Shown here one piece after another: positions 1-8,991 of a DNA stretch of 25,620 bases. The DNA comes from Nemertoderma westbladi. Taxonomy: Eukaryota; Xenacoelomorpha; Nemertodermatida; Nemertodermatidae. The stretch covers positions 1 through 25,620 of the forward strand of contig JAUCBJ010002911.1 in the NCBI GenBank assembly GCA_032718475.1, in the 5' to 3' direction. A program made the translations under genes and the position numbers. Every line of letters begins with the position of its first letter. Positions within the stretch are counted from its first letter, which is position 1. The notes beneath the pieces were generated by a model that worked only from the letters and a program-made list of their open reading frames with translations, was not told where the DNA came from and made no database searches.

Positions 1-142
1 ATCTGTGACACGACAATGACTAATTATACTTAACTAAACTATAAAAACTCAATGTAAAAACATAATTAATCAACTAATTAAACGTGCCAAATTCCGAAAC
101 GTATTTAAATGAATAAACAAACTCGCAAGTAATTTAAGTTGA
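1..142. other. AT-rich flank without recognised gene
   Basis: This is AT-rich DNA leading into array 1. I see no open frame, splice-site pair or RNA gene in it. The motif AAGTTGATAAGTTAAG just before the array looks like a partly diverged first repeat unit. Confidence 0.6.
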
Positions 143-1569
143 TAAGTTAAGTAGAAGGGGGGCGAGTTAAGTAGAAGGTGGGCGAGTTAAGTAGAAGGTG
201 GGCGAGTTAAGTAGTAGGTGGGCGAGTTAAGTAGAAGGGGGGCGAGTTAAGTAGAAGGGGGGGGGGGCGAGTTAAGTAGAAGGGGGGCGAGTTAAGTAGA
301 AGGGGGGGCGAGTTAAGTAGAAGGGGGGCGAGTTAAGTAGTAGGTGGGCGAGTTAAGTAGAATGGGGGCGAGTTAAGTAGAAGGAGGGCGAGTTAAGTAG
401 AAGGTGGGCGAGGTAAGTAGTAGGTGGGCGAGTTAAGTAGAAGGGGGCGAGTTAAGTAGAAGGGGGGCGAGTTAAGTAGAAAGGGGGGCGATTAAGTAGA
501 AGGAGGGCGAGTTAAGTAGTAGGTGGGCGAGTTAAGTAGTAGGTGGGCGAGTTAAGTAGTAGGTGGGCGAGTTAAGTAGAAGGGGGGCGAGTTAAGTAGA
601 AGGGGGGCGAGTTAAGTAGAAGGGGGGGGGGGGGGCGAGTTAAGTAGAAGGGGGGCGAGTTAAGTAGAAGGGGGGCGAGTTAAGTAGAAGGGGGGCGAGT
701 TAAGTAGAAGGTGGGCGAGTTAAGTAGAAGGGGGCGAGTTAAGTAGTAGGTGGGCGAGTTAAGTAGAAGGGGGGCGAGTTAAGTAGAAGGGGGGCGAGTT
801 AAGTAGAATGTGGGCGATTTAAGTAGTAGGTGGGCGAGTTAAGTAGAAGGGGGGCGTGTAAGTAGAGGGGGGCGATTTAAGTAGAAGGGGGGTGAGTTAA
901 GTAGAAGGTGGGCGAGTAAAATAGAAGGGGGGCGAGTTAAGTAGAAGGTGGGCGAGTTAAGTAGAAGGGGGGCGAGTTAAGTAGAAGGGGGGCGAGTTAA
1001 GTAGAATGTGGGCGATTTAAGTAGAAGGTGGGCGAGTTAAGTAGAAGGGGGGCGTGTTAAGTAGAAGGGGGCGATTTAAGTAGAAGGGGGGTGAGTTAAG
1101 TAGAAGGGGGGCGAGTTAAGTAGAAGGGGGGCGAGTTAAGTAGAAGGGGGGCGAGTTAAGTAGAAGGGGGGCGAGTTAAGTAGAAGGGGGGCGAGTTAAG
1201 TAGAAGGGGGGCGAGTTAAGTAGAAGGGGGGCGAGTTAAGTAGAAGGGGGGCGAGTTAAGTAGAAGGGGGGCGAGTTAAGTAGAAGGGGGGTGAGTTAAG
1301 TAGAAGGGGGGCGAGTTAAGTAGAAGGGGGGGCGAGTTAAGTAGAAGGGGGGCGAGTTAAGTAGAAGGGGGGCGAGTTAAGTAGAAGGGGGGCGAGTTAA
1401 GTAGAAGGGGGGCGAGTTAAGTAGAAGGTGGGCGAGTTAAGTAGAAGGGGGGCGAGTTAAGTAGAAGGGGGGCGATTTAAGTAGAAGGGGGGCGAGTTAA
1501 GTAGAAGGGGGGCTAGTTAATTAGAAGGGGGGCGAGTTAATTAGAAGGGGGGCGAGTTAAGTATAAGGT
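143..1569. repeat. Minisatellite array 1, ~20-bp G-rich unit
   Basis: About 70 head-to-tail copies of a unit of 20-21 bp with consensus GCGAGTTAAGTAGAAGGGGG. Variants differ mainly in the G run: GGGGG, GGTGGG, or expansions to 11 G (257-267) and 14 G (622-635). Some units carry TAGTAGG in place of TAGAAGG. Copies between about 1095 and 1320 are nearly identical, which suggests recent homogenisation or expansion, while the outer units are more diverged. The array lies just downstream of the FUT8 stop codon, about 200 bp away on the opposite side from its promoter. No long open frame crosses it. One copy near 411 reads GCGAGGTAAGTAG, a consensus splice donor one base from the usual unit, but I found no exon beside the array. 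Confidence 0.97.
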
Positions 1570-1764
1570 GATGAAACTAATATAAAATCTGCAACATTTC
1601 ATAATATTCACCCGTAAAAATGACAATAAACAAAAAAATAAGAAACCTGTGTGAATAAAGAAAATATTTAAGGTACAGTACTGCAACTCATAACATACTG
1701 TATTAAATGATTGAATACGTCGCCATATATCACTGTGAGTGTGAGTGTGGGCACTATATGACTG
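1570..1764. other. AT-rich 3' flank of FUT8
   Basis: Short AT-rich spacer between array 1 and the FUT8 stop, presumably containing the 3' untranslated region of FUT8 on the minus strand. I see no canonical AATAAA on the minus strand here; an AATAAA occurs only on the plus strand. The polyadenylation site therefore may lie inside or beyond array 1, or use a variant signal. Confidence 0.4.
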
Positions 1765-3552
1765 CTAGACACCGTCGAAGGTGGGGAATTTCCCTGTTAG
1801 TAATATCTCCTCGGCTTTATAAGAGGGGAACACCCCAGTTCTACCGGTGCGGAGATTATCCGCCTTCGAGTAACCGTTCCAATGGTTCCCGGCTATGTGC
1901 AACTTATCCCCAATCTCGATGTCCAACTCCCCGGCGCGCCGCGCCTTGTGCGCCCAAATCGCACGCAAATCGTGGCTCTGCTGCCCCCCGAAGTAAAAAA
2001 TATCGTCCAACGAGCGGTAACTCGCATAGCCGTCGACGTTGCGCGTCTGCATCACCTCGTAAGCGAGCCGGCAGACCTGGGAGGAGAACGTGCAGACGAG
2101 GTAATCGCACTGCCCCAAGAAGAATAAGTCCAACACGATGCCGTGGAGGGAGGCCTCGGTGAATCGGGAGCCGAGCGAGGCGGTCCGCGCGAAATCGGGG
2201 TCGCCTAGGAAGCGATACCGCGGGAACCTGTTCCTCGCGTCGGCCAAAAGATTGGGGTCGTCCGTGGCCAGATACACCCGGCGTTCCGTCACGTTCTCCC
2301 GCAGTTCCAACTGGTAGTACCAGTCGTCTACGTGACGCATGTACTCGGATACATCGTGGAAGGAAGCCTCGGTGCCGACCTTGTCGGTTCGTCGTACATG
2401 AACTCCGACTATCGGGTTAGCGAACCCGATGTCTGAGCTCATCTCGCGGATAGCGGAACGAGTCGCGTTGGAGTAACGCATGATGTAGCGAACCAGCTGG
2501 CCGAGCCACCAGATGGGCGGGTCCCCGTGGATCGCGGAGAGAACCTCCGCGAATTCCCCGGGGATCGCGAGCGGGAGGTAGTCCGGTCGGTTGTTTATCG
2601 CGTCTACGATCGGGAGTTCCACGACCTGGGCGTGACGCATCGAGCGATGGCTGCCCCACGGGCGACGGTTGTAGGACCCCGCGACGCTAACGCAACTCGC
2701 GCTCAGCGGCGCGAACACGCTGTCCCAACCGCGCTTAGTGTAGCGCCAACTAGCGGACTCCAACACCAGCGTGCGCTGCGTCCCCAAGGCGACCATCAGA
2801 CAGTAGACCAGATGGTGTATCTGGCAGCCCAACCCGCAGGCTTTGTTCACCGAGCATACTAACTTCCTGGCGTTCACGCAATCCGGCGGGTTCTGTAACG
2901 CAAAAAGTCTGCGTTGTATGACGTCACTGAGTCTGTCTGCGACGCCCTGCCGCCAGGCGGCGTTCAACCCCCCCAGTCTGGTGAACCCGTCTCGTATCAC
3001 TCTGTTGTGCTCCTTCGCTCGTTCTAAGAAGTCCCCCAACGCCTCCTGCGGAAGGCTACCCAGCTTCGCCTGGCGTTGCAACTCAGACACTTCAGAATTT
3101 ATGAGCCACCAAAAACTAGTCACGTCTTCGTCTAACTTCCGTCGGAGTTTCTCATACTCTCCGGACCGCAAAAGACTTAAACCGGAAGGCAACTGGATGC
3201 TATCGAGGGGGGACGAGTCGGGTTTACCGGTAGCAACTGGAATCGGAACCGGGGATACTACAACTGCCCCAACTACTGTAGACTCGTTTGTCACCGCCGA
3301 TAACTGGCGAGTTAATATCTTGAGTTGTTTGTTCTCCTGGCTGAGTTTATCGAACTGTAACTTGAGTTGGAGGTAGTCGTCGCGGATTCCGCTGGGTTGT
3401 CTGTGCGACGGACCGGTGGGGTCGGTGGACTGCGGTACCACGGGAGTCTGTTTGAATAGCACGATCAGGAAGACGACCCACAGCACTGTCAGGATTCCTA
3501 GAAGATTCCATAGCGAGGATTTTAAACAGCAGTAAATCAACGATAATTTCAT
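1765..3552 (-). CDS. FUT8: Alpha-1,6-fucosyltransferase (FUT8-like), single exon
   Basis: Golgi type II membrane enzyme that moves fucose from GDP-fucose to the innermost GlcNAc of N-glycans (core fucosylation). The open frame runs from 3609; I prefer the second Met at 3552 (595 aa) because it has a better context (G at -3), gives a short cytosolic tail and puts the membrane segment (WNLLGILTVLWVVFLIVLF) near the N-terminus. Residue numbers below count from the first Met. They show a coiled-coil stem at about 76-105, then a Cys cluster (LVCSVNKACGLGCQIHH, 250-266), the GDP-fucose-binding motif HVRRTDKVGTEASFH (404-418) with its Arg pair, YLATDDP (446-452), and DYLVCTFSSQVCRLAYE (502-518). A C-terminal SH3-like domain follows (about 562-600, GNHWNGYSK and GRTGVFPSYK). 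Length matches the family (about 575 aa). No introns or stops interrupt it and the catalytic motifs are intact. It is far more GC-rich than its flanks. It may be a working retrocopy or a gene that lost its introns. Confidence 0.95.
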   Translation of the reverse strand: MKLSLIYCCLKSSLWNLLGILTVLWVVFLIVLFKQTPVVPQSTDPTGPSHRQPSGIRDDYLQLKLQFDKLSQENKQLKILTRQLSAVTNESTVVGAVVVSPVPIPVATGKPDSSPLDSIQLPSGLSLLRSGEYEKLRRKLDEDVTSFWWLINSEVSELQRQAKLGSLPQEALGDFLERAKEHNRVIRDGFTRLGGLNAAWRQGVADRLSDVIQRRLFALQNPPDCVNARKLVCSVNKACGLGCQIHHLVYCLMVALGTQRTLVLESASWRYTKRGWDSVFAPLSASCVSVAGSYNRRPWGSHRSMRHAQVVELPIVDAINNRPDYLPLAIPGEFAEVLSAIHGDPPIWWLGQLVRYIMRYSNATRSAIREMSSDIGFANPIVGVHVRRTDKVGTEASFHDVSEYMRHVDDWYYQLELRENVTERRVYLATDDPNLLADARNRFPRYRFLGDPDFARTASLGSRFTEASLHGIVLDLFFLGQCDYLVCTFSSQVCRLAYEVMQTRNVDGYASYRSLDDIFYFGGQQSHDLRAIWAHKARRAGELDIEIGDKLHIAGNHWNGYSKADNLRTGRTGVFPSYKAEEILLTGKFPTFDGV

Positions 3553-3609
3553 CGCACGATCTACGATGATGTTACAGTCAGACAGTGTTATAGGAACCGG
3601 AAGTTGCAT
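3553..3609 (-). other. In-frame upstream extension of FUT8 (alternative start or 5' UTR)
   Basis: These 19 in-frame codons run from an upstream ATG to the preferred start. The upstream ATG has a poor context (T at -3, C at +4). On the minus strand the stretch ends ACATCATCGTAG just before GATCGTGCGATG, so a splice acceptor 8-9 nt ahead of the preferred ATG is also possible, with a non-coding first exon further upstream. A 5' RACE read or RNA-seq junction would decide between these. Confidence 0.4.
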
Positions 3610-3680
3610 GCAATAACCTCCATCACAGATGATATAGGCCTACAGATATTACAGCATTATCAGATATACAGATCTGCGCC

Positions 3681-4254
3681 CATGTGAAGAATAGGCCTAC
3701 CAGGATTTCACTTTTCGGTCGACTTTTTATTGGAATTTTATATATGAAGATTTTTTATCTTTTTTAATTTATCTTTATGAAGTGTTTTATACAGTTATAG
3801 CGCTTATTTCTGTCTTATAACAGTATAACCTGTACATATAGGCCTACTAATTTGTTTTGGTTAGTGGTTTGTGTTGCTGTAACCTGTGATTTTGGTGAAA
3901 ACCTGGTATTCTTCACATGGCTGCATGGTGGTAACTGCAAAGTGATATATAACGGCAGAAAGTCTGGTATTCTTCACATGGGCCCAGATATATGGGGCAT
4001 CAGATGAAGGGTCCATGTGAAGAATACAAGACTTTCTGCCATTATATTTCACTTTGCAGTTACACCCCCATGTGAGCTGAATCTAACCAAAACAATAAAC
4101 GAATTAGAATATGTACAGGTTATAAGACAGAAATAAGCGCTATAAAACACTTAATAAAGATAAATTAAAAAAATAAAAAATCTTCATAAAATTCCAATAA
4201 AATTGTAAAAGGTCGACCGAAAAGTGAAATACCGGTACTGGTATTCTTCACATG
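3681..4254. mobile_element. Foldback (MITE-like) element with long inverted repeats
   Basis: Both ends read CATGTGAAGAATA when each is read inward, followed within about 20 bp by ATTTCACTTTTCGGTCGAC. The arms continue inward for more than 200 bp with indels. Matching pieces include AGATAAATTAAAAA, the reverse of TTATAGCGCTTATTTCTGTCTTATA, CTAACCAAAACAATAAAC and CTGCAAAGTGAAATATAA. The arms meet around a short centre at about 3990-4013 (GGGCCCAGATATATGGGGCATC). It has no coding capacity, so it must be non-autonomous or a dead remnant. Partial relatives occur at 6533-6555, 11103-11275 and 20848-20885, so it is a dispersed family. I could not identify a target-site duplication. Confidence 0.85.
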
Positions 4255-5778
4255 CAGACATGGGCGAGATAGGGAGACTTTCGCTACCGGCAACCGGCCA
4301 CTGCCTACAGACAGACTGACAAACCTAACCTAAGTTTACACATACGTCATACTGACATAAACTAAGCTACATGCAGACATGACCTACTGCCATGACCAAC
4401 GGTTTCTTGGCTCTATCGCACTACAGACAGACAGGCAGGCGCCTCTAGTCTGATATCCCCGGTTTTCTCCTGCAGGACAGGCAGACAGGTTTCGTGGTGA
4501 GTTAGCTACAACAAAGTACCGGTGTGGATTACAAATTTAAACTACAAGAAAATAAAAGTGACAAAAAGGAAGGGGACAAAAAATCGACGTTAAACATGTA
4601 GGCCCATCGTAACCTAAATATTTGTTATTAAAATCAGAAAATATCATGAAAAATATAATTCGACAATGTTTCCTTTAAAACTAAATCCTCTATAAATAGA
4701 ATCTCTGCTTTTCTCCAACCAACGTGTTACCCAAATGAAATTAGTTAACAATAATTCAATTCAATTATTTAAAAAAACGAAATTATTATTGAATGAGGAA
4801 GACTTGTTTTCCGGATACTCAACATCTCCAAGTTATTGATTGGCAGTAGCTGTAATATCAATTCATTTGAACAAAAATTCCTCAATTATAAATTCAAAAA
4901 GACAAATCATTACTCATCGACCTGTCAAGAAACCCAAGTTAAATGGTGTAAACAGGAACAAACGCACCAACACCACCAACTCCTATATTAATAGTGTCCA
5001 TCTTGGAGGTTCTTACCTTGACAACCAATGGGGAGCACAGCAACCGTGGGGTGCCCACTGCCAACCTTCTACATGTCTCCTCCCAATCAAACTACTCTAC
5101 TTTGGTGAATTACAAAGTTTTCGATCCATATTAGCAGCAATACAACCCGGAACCATGATGTGGGGGCGTGTTGTGGAGATTTCTCTATCTCGCTAGTGCG
5201 ATTGAATTTGAATTACATAGAATTCAACAACAAAAATTGACAGCGATGATTTTGTGAAAACTAATTGATCGTGACGGCAGGGTTGTTGGCCAATATTCTG
5301 TCATAATTTGATGTTAATAAGTGCAGTGCTGAGGCTGACATGTGAAACAGTAACATGGGTGTCATAGTCAAGTGGGGTATGGGGTTGAGTTTATGTAAGT
5401 GCGTGTGAGCGTGTCGCCAAACATGTACTCAATCACCCACAGGCGCTCAGCGCATAGCAGCCACGGCTGTAACTATACAATACGATTAGCGATCAAATCA
5501 TCCCAAGACATTTCACCCGCTAGGTAAACTAGTTAAATTTTTTTTTACATGAAGATACACCCCCAGTCGGGGTAAATATAAATTATAATATTATTGATAA
5601 TAGGTATGTACGCGCACAGTAAATCATAATTAGACTAATAGTTTAAGGTAAAACTAGATAAATGCAGACTGATTAGCTGACTGAAGGGCGTTACTTGAAT
5701 TAACTGGTATGGGGGGGGGGGGGGGGGGGGGGGTATTCGAGTCACGGCGTTTATTAGGGTAATTAAAAAGATAAAACT
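4255..5778. other. Gene-poor stretch
   Basis: About 1.5 kb without a gene I can support. 4290-4500 is rich in CAGACAGACAGG-like short repeats. An open stretch at 4840-5196 on the plus strand has no family resemblance and only a TTG start, so I regard it as chance. A G homopolymer of about 23 bases lies at 5711-5733. 5400-5480 is locally GC-rich but shows no ORF. Confidence 0.5.
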
Positions 5779-5780
5779 TA

Positions 5781-6626
5781 CGGTGGCTGATTGTGGCCAA
5801 TTATTTCAATTTTTTTAAATGGTCATCTGGGTGAAAAACATTTATCACCCGGGTTAAAAACCTTTTTCACCCAGGTGAAAACTATCTGGAAATCAGATCT
5901 CTCCAGGCACCTGAAGACTAAGTTCTTTCGAGCCACAGTGGAAAGTGTATTTTATACGGGGGTGAGACCTGGACACTGACTATAAATCACTTGAACAACG
6001 AATTGATGGTTGCTACGCAAGACTACTAAGGGCAGCCCTAAACATCAGCTGGAGACAACACATGACAAACGCCGAGCTTTATGGTACAATACCACCCGTA
6101 TCAACCACCCTCCGTGAACGCAGATTACGATTCAGTGGGCACTGCTGGCGAAGTAAAGACGAGGTCATACCAGATCTACTTTTCTGGCAACCAACTCATG
6201 GAAAGCGTAGACGTGGACGATATATAGATCAACTTGAAAGGGATACTGAACTTGGGAGAAACGAAATTGCGACAACTATGGAGAATCGGGAAGCCTGGAA
6301 GGATCTCATTTCCACTGTCCGAGTCCGCTCGACCTAGTAGTCACCCAGGTGAAAAACATTTATCGCCCGGGTGAAAAACATGTACCACATCAGAACTCTG
6401 AATACATGTGGTCAGAAATAGGCCTAATATAGAAAGCTAATTTTGATACATATTCACTCTTGGCGAATTAATATCTCGACCGCTGTTAATAATCAATTAA
6501 GGGAAAGGATCAGGTTACAGTGGCATGTAATTCTAACCAAAACAATAAACGAAAGACAATAGTTAAACATTTAAATATTTTTCACCATGGTGAAAAATGG
6601 AAATAATTGGCCGCAATCAGCCACCG
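5781..6626. mobile_element. Inverted-repeat DNA element flanked by TA, carrying an RT fragment
   Basis: The left end CGGTGGCTGATTGTGGCC and the right end, read on the other strand CGGTGGCTGATTGCGGCC, form terminal inverted repeats that continue with AATTATTTC (about 27 bp, one mismatch). Both ends are flanked by TA (5779-5780 and 6627-6628), as expected for a Tc1/mariner-type TA target duplication. Inside the ends are several short palindromes of the form TTTTTCACC..GGTGAAAAA (near 5840-5882, 6342-6385 and 6580-6597). No transposase is present, so the element is non-autonomous. Its middle holds a decayed reverse-transcriptase C-terminal segment, so it is either a carrier of captured sequence or a target of nested insertion. 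Confidence 0.8.
5884..6337 (+). pseudogene. Non-LTR retrotransposon reverse-transcriptase C-terminal fragment
   Basis: The translated pieces match the region after the catalytic domain of endonuclease/reverse-transcriptase polyproteins of non-LTR retrotransposons. These pieces are DLSRHLKTKFFRATVESVF, then EQRIDGCYARLLRAALNISW, then LYGTIPPVSTTLRERRLRF, SGHCWRSKDEVIPDLLFW and HGKRRRGRYIDQL. They lie in different frames: the frame changes near 5950 and again near 5985, and a TGA interrupts at about 5977. The last 91 codons (6062-6337) remain open and end in TAG. The polymerase core and the endonuclease are absent. It is a dead fragment, bounded on both sides by CACCCAGGTGAAAA palindromes of the host DNA element. 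Confidence 0.85.
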
Positions 6627-6629
6627 TAG

Positions 6630-7751
6630 AAAACTAAAATTTAATTTTCACACGTTTCTCTTAACCTAGCCTATAAGATAGAACCCGCGTTGAAAGAAAG
6701 ATCATGAAAACAAGGAAAATAAGTATCGTTGTCGCTTACTAAATAATAGCTAACTAGCTACTCGGGAGTCGGGAATAAAGAAAACATTTCAGAATCGATA
6801 AAACCACTTAACCAAACTCAAATATGTAGGGCGGGCGTGGGCGTGGGCGTGGGTGCAATAAAATCCCCTATTAAACTTATATTTTCGCTAATAAAACACG
6901 ATAATCTAACTAGGAACGGGCTATAAAACCATTCAGCAGAACTCCAGAAATAATTAGTATTCGCTGGAGCCGGGATTGTAAGCAGGTTTACAGTTTCCGA
7001 GGGAAAACTCGCGCATTGTAATCAACTATTTAAATTCGATTTCAAGAGAGGCCGGACTTGGAGTGGAATTCCCACACTTGGGGGGTACCTTCTATACGGT
7101 GGAGATAGCGCATACAATTGATCGCTGTTGAGCTGTCGCACGGTTGTATAAGTAGTAAGAGAACCGCCCCTGTTGCCTATTTATTAAACGCCATCGCTAT
7201 ATGCCGCCATTATGAACAATCTTTATAGTTTCCAACACAAAAATATAACGCAAACTCACCTAGGCCCGAAACGACAGCAACCAGTTCGCATGTAGAACAT
7301 GCATTGTTGGATTCCCCGAGGCGGTTCCTTTGAGTTAAATCCATCGCTTTTTATTGTCTGTTGTTCCTTCTGTGCCACCGCATCGCTATTTATTGACAGT
7401 GGGACTGCGGCATGCCGTGTGGTATAGGGTGGTTCGTCTTTCCACCCGGTGGTGGAACTGTCACCATCAGTGGGGTGGATCGATGGGGTAGGGGGTGTTC
7501 GTGTTGTGGGGGGTGACTGAGGTTGTTGGGTGGCAACCTAGAGAAGGGTGCAGTCGCCGTGACTAAGTAATACAAACCTAGGAGTGTTAATAACTGAAGT
7601 TGGATAATTACTGTTAAGGACTATTATACAATTATAGATTTTATCAAAATAAGCAAGCTGATGAATTAATTTCACAAACATGACTAAAATCCACTGATAG
7701 GTACAGTATAAGCATATAAACCTTAAGTAATAAGTTAATTAAGTATAAGGA
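6630..7751. other. Gene-poor stretch with a short GGGCGT microsatellite
   Basis: I see no gene here. A hexanucleotide run of GGGCGT (about four copies) lies at 6834-6853. 6960-7560 is GC-richer than its surroundings, but its frames are short and match no family I know. A 61-codon minus-strand frame at 7390-7575 is proline- and histidine-rich and probably arises by chance. Confidence 0.45.
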
Positions 7752-7989
7752 GGCGGGGTAGCTCAGTTGGTTGAGCGCCGGGCCTGCAATCTATTGGTTG
7801 TAGGTTCAGCCCCGCCAGGGTCCACTCAGCCTTTCATCCACTGGGCGGGGTCGATGAAATGAGTACCAGTTATATAACTGGGAGCAAATCTTGGGATAGG
7901 AGTAGCGCCCACCCCTACCCTCGGGTAGCAGCTATCGAACGAGGAGCCTTCGGGTCGCCTCCGGCTTCGGCCGACTGTTTGCTTTTTTT
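7752..7989 (+). mobile_element. tRNA-derived SINE-like element
   Basis: The head (7752-7816) resembles a tRNA. GGCGGGG pairs perfectly with CCCCGCC at 7810-7816 as an acceptor stem. GCTCAGTTGGTTGAGC forms a D arm that includes an A-box-like TAGCTCAGTTGG, and GGTTCAGCCCC is a weakened B box. The anticodon and T arms do not fold properly and the unit is only 65 nt, so it is not a working tRNA. A body follows with GATGAAATGAGTACCAG and the internal inverted repeat TACCC-TC-GGGTA, ending in a run of seven T at 7983-7989. This is the layout of a tRNA-derived SINE. The 3' boundary is uncertain. Confidence 0.6.
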
Positions 7990-8407
7990 AAAGTTAATTA
8001 AGATATGTAGTAGTTCATTATTATTCAAACAATGGTGTTAATAAAAGTTTGGTACATTGAACGCCGTTTTCGGGGTGTATACGACATTTTAATTCAGTTA
8101 AGGGGTTATTCACCACCGCGACTGATAGCCGGTATTGTAGACCCTAACTGAATTAATATGATAATAAAAGTAATTTAAAGCCGTGAAAAATAAAATATTA
8201 TTTTATTTATTTGTATAGAATTAATTTCGCACTACCAAATCGCCAGGGCGACATATTTTCCAACTTTACATCGCAGTGCGACATTTATTTCTCAGTATGT
8301 CCCTACGCCATACAATTACTATCTATATCCAGTATGTCACCGTGTTATTCTGAATTAAATCACATAATAAGTATTAATTCACAATTATACAACTTATTAC
8401 AAAAATT
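7990..8407. other. AT-rich spacer with an imperfect inverted repeat
   Basis: No gene is visible. AATTCAGTTAAGGG (8091-8104) and CCCTAACTGAATT (8142-8154) form an inverted repeat around a spacer of about 37 nt, possibly a small foldback remnant. Confidence 0.45.
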
Positions 8408-8475
8408 AAATAAGTCAGAATCGAACCAGCGACCTTTACATTCATAACTCGCCGCGTTATCCACTACGCTTATTT
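8408..8475 (-). other. Degenerate tRNA-like sequence
   Basis: On the minus strand AAATAAG pairs perfectly with CTTATTT as a 7-bp acceptor stem, 68 nt end to end. A D-arm-like GCGTAGTGGATAACGC and a good B box (GGTTCGATTC) follow in the expected order. The T stem (GCTGG against CTGAC) and the anticodon stem are poorly paired. It is either a decayed tRNA gene or a SINE head; I do not assign an anticodon. A tRNAscan-SE score would separate the two. Confidence 0.5.
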
Positions 8476-8880
8476 AGTACAAAATGAATGTTTAAATAAT
8501 TAACATGTCATGCTTTCCTTTTACAAGGTTATTCTAGAAATGTTAAGTGCATAATTACAAATAATTCCCCAAAAAAAAAATAAAAATAGATTCGGCAATT
8601 TTCAAAATTAGCGCTTTAAAGCCTTTACACTGCACGGCCCTCGTTTTGTTATTTCCCTCGTACCGTAACGCTATAAACTGCTATTTTATGAACCCTGACG
8701 TATATAGTTAAATTACTTAATGTTGAGCACAGCTTAGCAATATCGGCTTTGAGCCAAGTTGCAAGTCTATCGATTCCGAAACCCCCCCACCTGGTGCGAG
8801 TTTAGCGGGTCTACTACTAACCTTCCCCCTATGGCCCCAATAGCGCAAACACAATGCTCGCCCAACCTTTTGGTTGTTAG
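8476..8880. other. Spacer ahead of array 2
   Basis: AT-rich to neutral DNA with no ORF I can support. It ends in a pyrimidine-rich tract and TTGTTAG at 8874-8880, a possible splice acceptor for the candidate exon that follows. Confidence 0.4.
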
Positions 8881-8991
8881 ATCCCAGTAAGGTCTATTAT
8901 ACAGCAGCAAAGGCCCCATTAATGTACGTAAAAGCCCAACCTTTTAGGGGGATGTATTTAACTGATCTTATTGCACCAATATCTACACCAG
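8881..8991 (+). CDS. Candidate small exon ending at array 2
   Basis: This is a possible 111-nt internal exon. It follows an acceptor-like CCAACCTTTTGGTTGTTAG and ends ACACCAG directly before GTGTCT. Entry and exit are both phase 1. It would encode about 37 residues, including KVYYTAAKAPLMYVKAQPF and RGMYLTDLIAPISTP, which I do not recognise. An open frame this short is weak evidence by itself. What supports it is that its last bases (TCTACACCAG) and the following GTGTCTG are the repeating unit of array 2, as in array 4, where the exon is better supported. A possible downstream exon after TTTATCTAG at about 10171 would join in phase and read hydrophobic residues to a TAG at about 10262, but this is speculative. 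Confidence 0.28.

Noticed and set aside
143-1569. Array 1 as a third splice-donor array
   Set aside because: The usual unit reads GAGTTAAGT, which lacks the GT at the junction; only the copy near 411 reads GAGGTAAGT, and no exon is visible at either edge.
1707-3376. Plus-strand frames of 111-177 codons over the FUT8 gene
   Set aside because: They are antisense shadows of a GC-rich, clearly recognisable FUT8 reading frame.
4840-5196. 118-codon plus-strand frame as a gene
   Set aside because: It starts only at TTG, matches no family, and its composition does not differ from the surrounding DNA.
7752-7816. Functional tRNA gene
   Set aside because: The acceptor and D arms are good, but the anticodon and T arms do not fold and the unit is only 65 nt; a SINE-like body follows.
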